Assembly: GCA_038503035.1 (NCBI GenBank)
Contig: JAVSML010025226.1
Coordinates: forward strand, 515,949-579,948
DNA from: Crocodylus rhombifer
Lineage: Eukaryota; Chordata; Crocodylia; Crocodylidae
Reading direction: 5' to 3'
Length of the DNA: 64,000 nt
Shown here: positions 1-9,299 of the stretch, piece after piece
Position numbering within the stretch: the first letter of the stretch is position 1
Layout: each line of letters begins with the position of its first letter
Notes under the pieces: generated by a model
The model's input: the letters and a program-made list of their open reading frames with translations, nothing else
What the model was told of the DNA's origin: nothing
The model's database searches: none
Position numbers and translations under genes: made by a program

Positions 1-990
1 AGTGAATTTAGCCTCTCTGTTCTATTTTATGGTGTTAACAATGTAGACTAGGGGTGTCAAACTCCTTCCACAGAAAGGACAAAACTCTTTTTTGAATTGC
101 AAGTAGTGTGCCATGGTAAACATTTAGGACTGTCTGTTCTTCTCACTCCAGAGCAGAATACCCATTTCACAGAGATGAAGAGCAGAATATGTTTTTTATG
201 TATTAACACTTTCCCCTTATTATTATTATTAAGACTTGATTATTATCAAGACTTTAGCATGACATTCACTGGGATGCTCCTTTTAGGACCATTGCTATTT
301 CTGCTGTTTGTTTCTCAACCTTGCCCACTCTCATTTCTTCCCCTTTCCTTTCCTTGCCATCAACTTATTCCCATTCCCCATGGGCCTCGTGCCGGCTCTT
401 TCCCTTATCTATCCAGTCTTTCCTTAATATCATCTGCAATGAAATATTTAACGCTAACATACAGTGTCAGCATTGTATTTTGAAGTTAACACTCATGTGA
501 GATTAATTAGATAAACTACTTCACACTTCTCACAGCCACTGTACCAGGCAGTTTGAAGACTTAGGAGTATAATGCTACACTATTTTATACTTGCTTCACA
601 TTTTCAAGATTTCCTTTGCAAATGGGTTGGTTAGAAACATCCCCTTAAAAAAAAAAAAAAAAAAGACAGAAGCTAGTTTTTGAATTTATAACATGAGCAA
701 CAGAAGTAAAAGGCTGGGTGTTTTTTCTGAGGACCTGTTCTCCACTCAGTGGAGGTGCATAACTTGTCTAATTGTTAACAAGAGTAGTAATGTGGTTAGT
801 AAAATGGATGTCAAAGATATGGTGGCCAGTGTTCTTCCAGAGTCCTGAGTTTGCAGGTAATTCAGGTATATATGCCATAGCATACCAAATGGTCATTTAC
901 CTAGTGTGTATAGTAAGATGTAGCATGTTTACTGTGCTATACATATGCTAATTTACAGGCATAAAGAACAATGAAAATCTAAGACTTTTG
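1..990. other. Intergenic sequence, no gene seen
   Basis: This stretch is AT-rich and has no reading frame with recognisable protein similarity. The words aggggtgtcaaactc near 50-64 resemble the terminus of a dispersed hAT-like repeat, but no body or second end is visible, so this is a weak hint. A pure A run sits at 647-664. Nothing else is supportable. Confidence 0.6.
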
Positions 991-1306
991 TAGATTTATA
1001 GATTCTAGGGTCGGATGGGACCTCAGTGGGCCATCTAGTCTGACCTCCTGCCCCTGGCAGGCAAGAAAAAGGGTCACCAAACCTGGGGTCATGTGATCCC
1101 AGCCAGATGCCTGTCCAGTCTCCTCCTGAAGACCCGCAAGAATGGGGCAAACACCACCTGTCTTGCAAAGCCCATTCCAGAGCCTGGCAACTCTGACTGT
1201 GAAGAACTTTTTTCTAATATCCAGTCTAAACCTTCTCTCCAGTAGCTTATAGCCATTGTTCCTATTTCTTCCAGGGGGTGCCTTGGTAAACAGATCATCT
1301 TCTACT

Positions 1307-2185
1307 TCATGTTGCTCTCCCCTTATGAATTTTGTACGCTGCCATGAGGTCCCCTCTCAGCCTTCTCTTGGAGAGGCTGATGAGGTTAAGATCCCTTAGC
1401 TTTTCTTTGTAGGGCCTTCCCTGCATGCCTCTAATCAGATGAGTGGCTCTTTTTTGGACCCTCTCCAAGTTGTCTGCATCCTGCTTGAATTGCGGTGTCC
1501 AGAACTGGATGCAGTACTCCAGCTGCAGCCTGACCAGTGCCACATAGAGAGGAAGAATCACCTCCTTGGACCTATTTGTGAAGCACCTATGGATGCACAA
1601 TAAAGTGCGATTGGCTCTGCCGACTACTTCAGCACACTGATGACCCATGTTCATCCTGGAGTCTCCAAAATCTCTTTCTTCCTCAGTGGTGCTGAGAAAG
1701 TCGTCCCCAGCCTCTAGGTATGATGGCAGTTTCTCCCTAGATGCAGCACCTTGCACTTGTCCTTATTGAATTGCATCCTGTTGCTCTCTGCTCAGTTCCC
1801 CAACCTGTATAGGACAGCCTAGATCTGGTTCCTCCTCTCCAGAGTCTTAGCTTCACCCCATATTTTTGTGTCATCTGTGAATTTGAACAGGATGCTTCCT
1901 ACCCCCCATCCAGATCACTGATGAAGATGTTGAACAGCATTGGCCCCAGAACTGAGCCCTGAAGGACTCCACACATCGTTCCAGGTTGCCACTGACCCAT
2001 CCACCACCACTCTGAGTGCAACCATTGAGCCAGTTTGCTACCCAGTCTACTGTGTAGTCATCCAAGGCAAGTCTCCTCAGTTTATTTATAAGGATGGAAT
2101 GGGATACCGTGTCAAAGGCCTTCTTGAAGTCCAGATAGATAACATCCACTTTGACTCCTGCATCAACATTTGGTGGCCTTGTCAT
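1307..2185 (-). pseudogene. CR1 reverse transcriptase, palm to C-terminal part (broken)
   Basis: Two minus-strand open stretches (2185-1871 and 1756-1307) continue the CR1 RT. The first carries VDVIYLDFKKAFDTVSHSIL, which holds the first catalytic aspartate in the LDFKKAFD motif, and then DYTVDWVANWLNG. The second carries RDFGDSRMNMGHQCAEV, TLLCIHRCFTNRSKEVILPLY, LVRLQLEYCIQFWTPQFK and the thumb-like KRRLRGDLMAAYKI block. The FADD catalytic region between them is degraded. The length and motif order fit the family. The copy is not functional. Confidence 0.85.
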
Positions 2186-2240
2186 AGGTTAGTTAGGCAG
2201 GACCTGTTTGCTATAAACTCATATTGGTTACCCCTCTGCA

Positions 2241-2531
2241 TCACATTAGCCAGCAGCTCCCACAGATGTGTTCCTTGATAATTTTTTCTAGGATTTTCCC
2301 AGGGATAAAGGTAAGGCTGCCTGGTCTATAGTTCCCCAGATCCTCCTTCCTCCCCTTCTTAAAGACTGGGGCTACATTGGCCCTCTTCCAATCCTCTGGG
2401 ACCTGACCCGAGCACTGTGAGTGCTCATATATCTTTGCCAGTGGTTCAGCTATGACACTCGCTAATTCCTTCAATACCCATGGGTGGAGTCCCTCTGGTC
2501 CTGGTGATTTGAACAAGTCCAATCCCTCCAA
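2241..2531 (-). pseudogene. CR1 reverse transcriptase, N-terminal part (broken)
   Basis: This is the opening of the RT domain of the surrounding CR1. It runs from LEGLDLFKSPGPEGLHP through VLKELASVIAEPLAKIYEHS, VPEDWKRANVAPVFKKGRK and NYRPGSLTFIPGKILEKII. These are RT fingers motifs known from the CR1 family. In a working element this protein copies CR1 RNA at the nicked target site. Here the frame breaks just after the GKILEKII motif, and the next RT block (1871-2185) lies in another frame. The upstream linker is interrupted by the nested CR1 tail, so no complete protein can be made. Confidence 0.85.
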
Positions 2532-2582
2532 GTGTCTTTTTACTGTGTCAGCACTGACTGTTGGTCAGCTGATGTTCCCCTT

Positions 2583-2836
2583 GTTTCATAGATTTCATAG
2601 ACATTAGGGCTGGAAGGGACCTCGGGAGATCATCGAGTCCAGCCCCCTGCCCAAAGGGCAGGAAGTCAGCTGTGGTCATAGGATCCTAGCAAGATAAGCA
2701 TCCAATTTGCTCTTGAAGGTGTTCAATGCAGGTACTTGAACCACCTCCGCTGGCAGACTGTTCCAGACCTTGGGGGCTCGGACAGTATAACCTTGGGGGC
2801 TCGGACAGTAAAACCTTGGGGGCTCGGACAGTGTTG
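2583..2836 (-). mobile_element. Nested CR1 3' tail inside an older CR1
   Basis: This is a short CR1 3' end on the minus strand. Its end reads ccagccctaatgtctatgaa, preceded by the C-terminal coding motif NTFKSKLDAYLARI. It sits inside the linker of the outer CR1: the outer reading frame stops being recognisable at about 2840 (LDKPPLCITDTN) and resumes at about 2583. The nested piece belongs to the same subfamily as the copy at 9300-10917, which has nearly the same coding end and 3' UTR. Its 5' boundary consists of three tandem 23-bp units. Confidence 0.85.
2768..2836. repeat. Three tandem 23-bp units at a CR1 5' junction
   Basis: Three copies of a 23-bp unit (ccttgggggctcggacag plus four or five bases) lie head to tail at 2768-2790, 2791-2813 and 2814-2836. 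They are almost identical. On the minus strand the unit is the CR1 coding segment ACTGTCCGAGCCCCCAAGG, which is single-copy at the matching place in other CR1 copies here (about 10715). The array marks the truncated 5' end of the nested CR1. Confidence 0.9.
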
Positions 2837-3029
2837 GTATCTGTGATGCATAATGGGGGTTTGTCCAGGTTCCTATTTAAGAAGACAGGGGCAAAAAACT
2901 CATTGAAGAGCTCTGCCTTGTCCCTGCTGTTCGTCACTAAGCCCCCCTGCCCATCCTGTAGAGGTCCTATGCTACCCTGCACCCTCTTTTTTGCTCCCAA
3001 CGTATCTAAAGAAGGACTTTTTATTGTCC

Positions 3030-3515
3030 TTAATCCCTGCCACTAGCCTGAGTTCTAGAGCTGCCTTGGCCTTCCTGACTGACACTGCAGGTGTGGGCCA
3101 AAGAAATGTACTCCTCCTTGCTAGCTACCCCGTGCCTCCACTTTCTGTATGCTTCTTTTTTTGCCCTTAAGGTATCCTGGATGACCCTAGTTAGCCAAAG
3201 GGGTTTCCTGGCCCCTTTGCCCCCTTTCTTCTGCCATGGGATTGTCTCACTCTGAGCCCAAAGGATGGTTTTGTTGAGGAATGACCACCCATCCTGGACC
3301 CCCAGAGCATCTAGTCTCTTGGTTCCTAATACCCTGCTAACCAGTCCCCTGAGCCTGTTAAAGTCAGCCTTTTTAAAGTTTAGCACCTGTGTCCTGCTGG
3401 GTATAATGTCCACCCTTCTCTGGATAGTGAATTTTATCATTTGGTGATCGCTGTCCCCTAAGTTGCCTTGAACCTGCAGGTCCCCCACCAGGTCATACCC
3501 TGTGGTCAGCACCAA
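3030..3515 (-). pseudogene. CR1 endonuclease end and EN-RT linker (broken)
   Basis: This open stretch begins with the last part of the apurinic-like endonuclease, including the SDH catalytic motif in GDSDHQMIKFTI. It continues into the EN-RT linker (FKKADFNRLRGLVSRVLGT, LWLTRVIQDTLRAKKEAYRKW). The block just upstream, which should read LDLVLTTG, is shifted by one frame near 3515. CR1 similarity stops at about 3523, so the N-terminal endonuclease and ORF1 are absent. That is the usual 5' truncation of LINE insertions. Confidence 0.8.
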
Positions 3516-3535
3516 GCCAATTTGTCATAGGAAGG

Positions 3536-4766
3536 TGTCACAGGGTGCTATTGGTACTAGCACTTCTTCATTTTCAGACCCTAAATTTTTCTCTGCCACT
3601 GTGTGACTCATCTGCCATGTCTTGATGATTGTGTAGGCTGGAGAAAAGGTATATCTCTGAACAACTGATCAGGTATATTACCGGCAGTGCTGACCCCACC
3701 CAGGGCTTCTCCACCCCTACACTCTGGTCTGTCTCTCATGTGTTGATCTTAACGATATTGGCCATCAAATAGAGAGTTATAGTCCTCCTTTCTCTCTCTC
3801 TTTCATATATCCAGTATGTTGCAATCAGGATTGGGACACACCTAGTGCCATTTCATTTGCTCCCCACCCAAAATCATATAAACTGAAAAATAAATGTAAT
3901 GACTCGGGGTGGGTGAGTTGATCCTCTCACTCACTTCCTTTTTGTGGGGCCCTCTAAACTCAGTGGACCCTCATTGCATCATCCACAGGGTCTTCTGCCT
4001 TTATATCTACAAATTAAATTAGAATAAACAAAAAATCACAGGTATAACTCCACCAGTCCTCAGTTAGTTCCTGGGGGCCTCCCCTGCTTTTGTAGTTGCT
4101 CTGGCCATAGACGGAAACTGGCCTTGGGTTTTTAACCACTCCTAGGACATTCAAGCCTGTATGGCCCTGTTTCTCTCACTGGGTGAGAGTGCTCTTGGCT
4201 AATGGTAGCCATAGCTTCGGTCCATGTGCAGCATCAATCAGAACTCGAGCCGCTTCCTTGGTCATGCCTGGCTTCAAGCTGGGAACTCTGATTTCCTTAA
4301 CAGTCTCCACCTGCATCTCTTCTTCCCATAGTTTTGTTCCTCCTGGAGTTTTGTTCCTTTCTCACAGTTTGCTTGCATCTGGAGTTTCTCTCCTATGTCT
4401 TCCAGGTCACAAGATTCTTCAGCCTTCCATGTCTCCAGCAAAGACAACAAGACTTCCTCCTCTTGCTACTGTTCTTCTGGGATGCTCCCTCTGGTTGCTT
4501 GCCTGTGCCTCCACACCAACACCAGATAAGTTCTCCATGGCTCCTTCCCCCTTCCAGAGGATATGCTTGTCCTTGCTTTAGTCAGTTCAAGGCTTTTTGG
4601 CCCAGGATGCCAAAGTCCTGTTAAAATTCTGCTTTCCCCCTTCTACTTGCAGAACCCACTAGTCTTAAAGGGGTACCTGTGGTCAAAGAATCTTGCCATG
4701 GCACTTCTGGCTCAGGTCTGTCAGGGAGGATGAGCGTAGCAGGGTCAAGCCCCAACTCCCTGCTAC
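3536..4766 (-). repeat. 3' LTR of the gypsy element
   Basis: On the minus strand the LTR starts TGTAGCAGGGAGTTGGGG and ends GTGACA. Its first 370 bp (4766-4396) match the copy at 7155-6782 almost throughout. A TATA-like word, AGATATAAAGG on the minus strand, lies at about 3998-4008. I infer the lower limit at 3536 from the TG/CA ends and the near-matching 5 bp flanks, because the other LTR does not extend that far. No clear polyadenylation signal was found. Confidence 0.65.
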
Positions 4767-5300
4767 ATACATACCTTTCCTCCCACTTTGGTGCTCACTG
4801 TCATCATTCCTGTCCTGCTGTTCATATAATAAGTTGGGTTTGTCTTCTCTTCATCTATCAGTTTCTCTGCAGGCAGATCCATTTCCTCCAGTCTACGTGA
4901 TAGAAAATGTGCAGATATGTTCAGTTTTTCTGCTCTGTGTTCAATTGAAAAAGAAAATGGTTGCAAGGCCAGGGCCCATCTCATTGGCCTGGAGTTTTTG
5001 GTTTTTGTTGACTGTAGCCATTTTAACAGGCCATGATCAATCACCAAGATGAACTTCTGGTCTAGTAGGTAATACCTAAATAATTCTACACTCCACTTGA
5101 TTACTAAGCAGTCTTTTTCAATTGTAGAGTATAGAGGTTCTGGCCCCATTAATTGTCAGCTCGCATAGGCTATGGGCTTCTCTAGATCTCCTACTCTTTG
5201 TGCTAACATTGCCTCCAGGGCTCAACTTGAAGTATATGCCTGCAATATAAAAACCTTGGAAAAGTTTGATGTAAGGAAAATGAAATTGCTACATAAAGCT
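4763..5300 (-). pseudogene. Gypsy RNase H domain (partly open)
   Basis: This is the RNase H domain that follows RT: LTDLTKGGRQETVHWSP, then YSTIEKDCLVIKWSVELFRYYLL (containing the catalytic Glu), FILVIDHGLLKWL (containing the catalytic Asp) and FSIEHRAEKLNISAHFLSR at the end. The reading frame 5149-4763 is open for 128 residues. It stops next to the 3' LTR with no integrase after it, which agrees with integrase lying upstream. The domain removes RNA from RNA-DNA hybrids during reverse transcription. The N-terminal part lies in another frame. Confidence 0.88.
4770..4790 (-). promoter_or_regulatory. Probable polypurine tract
   Basis: On the minus strand the sequence AGTGGGAGGAAAGG lies a few bases before the start of the 3' LTR (TGTAGCAGGG). 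A purine run at this place primes plus-strand DNA synthesis in LTR retrotransposons. Position and composition fit. The 8-10 bp gap to the LTR is slightly long, perhaps because of later mutation. Confidence 0.55.
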
Positions 5301-6230
5301 TCCTTGAGTTGGTCAAAGGCCTCGAAGGCCCCGGGGACCAGTGTACAGTCTCCTGTCTGCCCCCTTTTGTCAGATCAGTCAGTTGGGTGGCCATTTCGGA
5401 AAACCATCAGACGAATCTCCGATAATAATTAGCCAATCCTAAAAAGGCTTATAATTGCTTCTTGGTTTGGGGGTTCTTGCATGTTCAAATCACTTCTGCT
5501 TTCTCAGCCATGGGTTTTACTTTTCCTTGCCTCACTTGAAACCCTAGGTACTTGGTTTTCTTCTTTGCAAAAGCATATTTTCCTCCGTTAGGGGTGAGAC
5601 TTTCCTCCTTCAGTTCCCTGAGCACTGCCTCAAGAAGTCTCATATGTTGCTCCCAATCGTCCAAGAAAATAATAATATCATCTATATAAGCAGCAGTTTA
5701 TGTTTGAGGGGCTAACAGGAGGTCCATCAAGTGTTGAAATGAAACAGCTACCCCATGTAGCCCAAAGGGCATCCGTGTGAAGTGATAGAGTCCCCAGGGG
5801 GTGCCAAATGCTGTTTTTACCCTATCTGTCTTTGCCATTGGAATCTGCCAATATCTCTCTGTGAGGTCTAAATTTAGCATTTCTGATCTTTTCTAACAGT
5901 TTATCAACATTTGGCATAGGGAAAGCATTGAAGACCAAAACAGCATTCACCTTTCTAAAATTGATGCATAGTCTAATAGAGCCATCCAGCTTCAGAACCA
6001 CTACTATACAGCTGCATCACAGGCTTTGGGTTTCCTCAATAATTCCCTGTGCCAGCATTGGTCCAGCTCTTTTTTATGGGGTCATACAAGTATTCGGGGA
6101 ACCTCCTTCACTGAGCTCTGATAGCATACCTTGGGGCATAATGATCTTAGTTCCACCCCTTGGGCTAAGTCTGGCTCTTCTGTCAGCACATCTTGGAAGT
6201 GCTATAGTAACCCCTGTAGCTGCTTCTTTT
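5300..6230 (-). pseudogene. Gypsy reverse transcriptase (broken)
   Basis: Read from about 6230 downward on the minus strand, the RT shows the family motifs in order: IVVVLKLDGSIRLCINFRKV, FPMPNVDKLLEKI, the palm block LDLTERYWQIPMAKTDRVKTAF (interrupted here by a frame change) with PFGLHGVAVSFQ, and the catalytic YIDD at 5677-5688. These are followed by KKTKYLGFQV and LGLANYYRRFV in the connection region. RT makes cDNA from element RNA. At least three frameshifts or stops are visible. Similarity is to the vertebrate Ty3/gypsy group, not to retroviral RT. Confidence 0.88.
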
Positions 6231-6369
6231 GGCTGTCAGACAACTTCTCTCCCACCATCAGCCTCTTATCCCCCATTATACTTCCCCTGTTTGGACCTAA
6301 ATCTGAGTCCCTGGGAGCTGAGTCTACCAAATGAGCCTTTGGGCTCCACCCACAGCTTCAGTAAATTGA

Positions 6370-6781
6370 TGTGATAAACCTGTAAGGGTTTCTTCTGCCC
6401 TGCCTGCTCCACCTCATAATTAACAGGCCCAACTCTGAGCAATTTTGTAAAGTCCCTGCCACTTTGACCGTAATTTACCTGTCCTCTCTAGCAGCAGCAC
6501 CAACACTTTATCTGCCTCTCGGAATCCCCAGGTCTTAGCCTGCTGGTCATAGAGGCCTTTCTTGTGTTCCTGGCTTTGCTCAAGGTTCTCTCTTGCTGCC
6601 TTCCTTACTCTTACCGTTCTTTCCCTCAGTTCTTCTGCATACTGAGGCCCCTTCCCATTGGTGGGTTCTATTTCTTGTCAACCTTCACAAACAACATCCA
6701 AAAGATGCTGAGGCTTGTGGCTGTAGACCAATTCAAAGGGGTGCAGCCTGTGGAGACTTGGAAGGAGACTTCTGTCTTTTC
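6370..6781 (-). pseudogene. Gypsy integrase, C-terminal half (broken)
   Basis: Minus-strand translation gives the end of the integrase catalytic core (TGCTP then, after a frameshift, FELVYSHKPQHLLDVV). It continues with the typical spacer AARENLEQSQEHKKGLYDQQ and a GPY/F-like C-terminal module (FREADKVLVLLL and KWQGLYKI at about 6443-6466, with Leu where the family has Pro). It runs on towards the HVNLLK-like end (HQFTEAV here). Integrase joins retrotransposon cDNA to host DNA. The first half of the domain, with the zinc finger and the DDE residues, is gone. Confidence 0.8.
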
Positions 6782-7155
6782 TAGGTCACAGGAGGCTCTT
6801 CTCCAGCCTTCCATGTCCCCAACAAAGACAAAAAGGCTTCCTCCTCTCACTGCTGTTTTTCTGGGATGCTCCCCTCTGGCTGTTTGCCTGCACCTCTGAG
6901 CCAGCAGCAGGTAAGTTCTGCCTGGCTCTTTCTCCTTTCCAGGGGAAATACTTGTCCTTGCTCTAGGCAGTCCAGGGCTTTTTGGTCCAGGATTTCAAGG
7001 TCCTTTTAAGTTCCATTTTCCTCCTTTCTGTTCACCAAACTCATCAGTCTTAAAGGGGCCACACCTGCAGTTGGGGAATCTTGCCATGGCACTTCTGGCT
7101 CAGGCTCATTCGGGAGGACAAGCATAACAGGGTTCATTCCCAACTCCCTGCTACA
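6782..7155 (-). repeat. Truncated 5' LTR of the gypsy element
   Basis: This segment is a direct repeat of 4396-4766. Shared words include cagccttccatgtc, gggatgctcc, tcttaaaggggc and cttgccatggcacttctggc. It ends at 7155 with ccctgctaca. On the 5' LTR's inner side it stops abruptly at about 6782, where integrase coding sequence begins, so the deletion that removed gag, protease and part of integrase also removed the rest of this LTR. Confidence 0.8.
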
Positions 7156-7385
7156 GGAGGGCTGCCAGCAAGACAGTGAAAAGTAGTGGCTGGAATTTTT
7201 CCAAAGCATCTAATGGAAGGTGAGTGTCCAACTCCTACTGGATTTTGGAGGGAATTAGGCAAGTTCTGTGAGAACCTGAGCCTATATGGTTAGGCAAACA
7301 AGACTTATGTGTCACTAAAAGGGAGCTAAGTATGTTTGAGGAAGTGTAGTTGAGCTGTTAGAGTCCTCAAATATGAGCCATTTGA
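7156..7385. other. Unassigned sequence after the gypsy element
   Basis: I see no coding similarity and no clear repeat here. The CR1 that ends at 3523 does not resume on this side of the gypsy element, so the element landed beside the CR1, not within it. Confidence 0.5.
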
Positions 7386-7387
7386 TT

Positions 7388-7540
7388 TCTGATTCAATTG
7401 CTGACTTGCATGTGACCGTTTTACTTCCCTGCCCCTCATTTTCTAGTCTGTGAACAAAACCTGAGACTTGACTTTACAAGCACTTACAAATTTTCTGAGA
7501 TCTTTCACTGGAAGGGCTTAAAGAAAGGGAATGGAATATT
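7388..7540 (+). repeat. MIR-like SINE fragment
   Basis: The words ttgctgacttgcatgtgacc, ttcccctgcccctcattt-like text and tctgtgaacaaaacctgaga follow the order of the MIR core (loss of 'gctgtgtgacc...cctcagtttcc...tctgtaaaatgggg'). Similarity is weak, as expected of a very old SINE. The call rests on remembered consensus only. Confidence 0.45.
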
Positions 7541-7679
7541 GAGAGCAGAATATAGACTTTTCAAGCAATGTCATTCTATGAAACAATTCTTAAGCTAAGG
7601 AGTACAGAGGACATTAATAACATGTTTGTAGGGGACAAATGACCCAGAATCTTGCCTGTTTTCCCTGTGTTCCATCTAT

Positions 7680-7920
7680 ATCAGGGATGGGCAGTTATTT
7701 TTGCTGGAGGGCCACTAACCAAGTTTTGGCAAGTTGTCAAGGGCCACATGGATATTCCCACCCCTTGACAGTTGCCCTAGCCCCTTGTTATCACCTTGGA
7801 ACTGGAAGCCCCACCCCTAACCCCTGACCTTTGCCACTGGAAGTTCCTCCCATTGCCCCCCATCCCCCCAGCTTTTGCAGGGGGAGGGGGCATCTTAGAA
7901 CCAGAATAAAAACAAATCAT
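7680..7920 (+). repeat. Dispersed repeat terminus (probable DNA transposon)
   Basis: The segment opens with atcagggatgggcagttatt, then ctggagggccac and gtcaagggccacatgg. I recognise this style as a high-copy interspersed repeat of reptiles, but I cannot give its name. No matching inverted end was found before 9300, so the element is either truncated or its other end has decayed. Confidence 0.4.
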
Positions 7921-8049
7921 ACACTAAAAGTCAAATACCTACTATAACATACTTAAATTTTATTATAAAAAACATTGCTGTCATGATTTATGTTTGTGTA
8001 GTGTATATAGAGGTGATTGCATAATAACTAAAATATAAAAAATAAATGC

Positions 8050-8152
8050 TTAGTTTTGTATATGGTGTGGTATGTGTACGTGTGGTGTATGTGTATGGTG
8101 TGTGTTTGGTGGGTGAGGGTGTGGGTGGTGGGTGTGTATATGGTGTGTGTGT

Positions 8153-8183
<31 letters not shown>

Positions 8184-8275
8184 GTGTGGTCTGTGAGGTG
8201 TATGTGTGTATAGTTGGTGTATATGGGTGTGTGGGGGGTTGTGTTTATGTGGAGGCAGGGTGTGGGTATGAGAGA
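8050..8275. repeat. TG-rich compound microsatellite
   Basis: About 220 bp are made almost only of T and G, with perfect (TG)n blocks around 8142-8184 and interrupting units such as TGGTG, TATG and GGGTG. On the reverse strand this yields long Thr/His-rich open frames that are artefacts. Confidence 0.95.
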
Positions 8276-8284
8276 GGGTAGGGA

Positions 8285-9110
8285 GTGTGGAGACCACCAC
8301 GCTCCCCCCATGGCACAGCAGCAGCAGGACACTCAGGGCACAGGCACCTGGTGGGGTGCAGTTCCAGCCACTGCTACTTTCTGTATCACTGGTGCTCCCT
8401 GCCACTTACTTGCAGCCCCTGTAGTAACAGAACAGGGAGGGAAGACCCCGGGCTGCTGCTTTCTCTGCCTGGAGTGGGGAGCTGAAGCCCACTGGACTTC
8501 TACTGGGGCTGCGCAGCACCACAGAGGGAAAGCAGCTGGCTCCAGCACATGGGGCTTCCCTCCCTGCTGTGCTATTGCAGGGGGTGCACGTGAGTTGCAG
8601 TGAGCGCTGGTAATACAAGCAGCCGTGTGGTGGCTGCGCCCCTCACTGTGATATATGGCACTGGCCAGAGCCACACCCTACCAGGCACCTTCACCCTAAG
8701 TGCCCTGCCTGCTGCTGCACCATGGGGGGGGGGAGTCCCTACACCCCCCTACCGTTCTTCACACCCACATGCTTCCACCCCAGCTCCGCACTGCTGCTGC
8801 CTCCTGAGCAGGCTCTGCGCTGCTGCCAGTCCCAGTCCCATGCTCCACACTTCTGCCCAGCTACTTCCCTACCTGCTGCCAAGAGCCAGCAGGAGATGCG
8901 GAAGTGGAACAGGTTCCCAGGGGCTGCAGCAGGAGCAGCCCCACCCAGAAGCTGCATGCTGGCTGGGCAGGGCTCTTCTGCCCACGAGTGTGGGAGCAAG
9001 GCAGTAGAGTATGTTTGGGGGCACAAGTGTACACATGGGTTCTTTACTTCCATCCTTGTGGGTGGAAGGGCTGGGCAGGGCATAATTTGTCTTTGTAGCT
9101 TGAATATTCA
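8285..9110. other. GC-rich block of unknown origin
   Basis: This part is much richer in G and C than its surroundings and contains many CAG/CTG words and runs such as gggggggg at 8724-8731. Open frames exist on both strands but none shows a recognisable domain. They overlap one another, as expected of stop-poor GC-rich DNA. It may be the core of a DNA transposon whose end lies at 7680, but that is inference. Confidence 0.45.
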
Positions 9111-9299
9111 AAGAAAACTCCCTAAAGCAATACCCTTGCTAATATTTAGAACTGCTTAGCTCTTTTTATTTGATATATCACTATGAACACTTCAAGAGAG
9201 ATGTTTCTAGAATAACAATTTGAGAAGGCTTTAGTGTATTAAATGTATGTGAAAATTTGGGGGTTTTATGTTATTTATAAGGGAATAAAGAAGACTGGG

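Larger units (their letters stand above)
991..3523 (-). mobile_element. CR1 LINE copy, 5'-truncated, with a nested CR1 tail
   Basis: Read on the minus strand this is one CR1 non-LTR retrotransposon running from the end of the endonuclease domain (about 3515) through reverse transcriptase to the 3' UTR. The 3' end is the familiar CR1 tail near 991-1060 (ggatgggacctcagtgggcc and onward). Recognisable blocks in order are GDSDHQMIKFTIQRR (endonuclease end), the GP(E/D)GLHP motif that opens the RT (about 2470), YLDFKKAFDTVSHSIL (about 2100-2135) and LVRLQLEYCIQFW in the RT C-terminal region. The reading frame changes several times, so the copy is dead. A younger CR1 tail interrupts it at 2583-2836. 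The left LTR of a gypsy element begins 13 bp beyond its truncated 5' end. Confidence 0.93.
3536..7155 (-). mobile_element. Ty3/gypsy LTR retrotransposon, Gmr1-like domain order, internally deleted
   Basis: The element reads on the minus strand. A partial LTR (7155-6782) is followed by integrase C-terminal half, reverse transcriptase, RNase H, a purine-rich tract and a second, longer LTR (4766-3536). The LTR ends are TGTAGCAGGG and GTGACA. The 5 bp flanks gaagg (3531-3535) and ggagg (7156-7160) differ at one base, as expected of an old target site duplication. Integrase before RT is the order known for the Gmr1 group of vertebrate Ty3/gypsy elements, whereas most Ty3/gypsy elements have it last. 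Gag, protease and the N-terminal half of integrase are missing, and part of the 5' LTR is lost with them. Stops and frameshifts are frequent. Confidence 0.8.

Noticed and set aside
2768..2836. Tandem 23-bp units as a CRISPR array
   Set aside because: The units are directly adjacent with no spacers and are CR1 coding sequence.
3536..7155. Endogenous retrovirus
   Set aside because: The RT, RNase H and integrase text is of the Ty3/gypsy type, with integrase upstream of RT and no envelope gene.
7988..8405. Thr/His-rich minus-strand frames of 114 and 125 codons
   Set aside because: They are translations of the TG-rich microsatellite.
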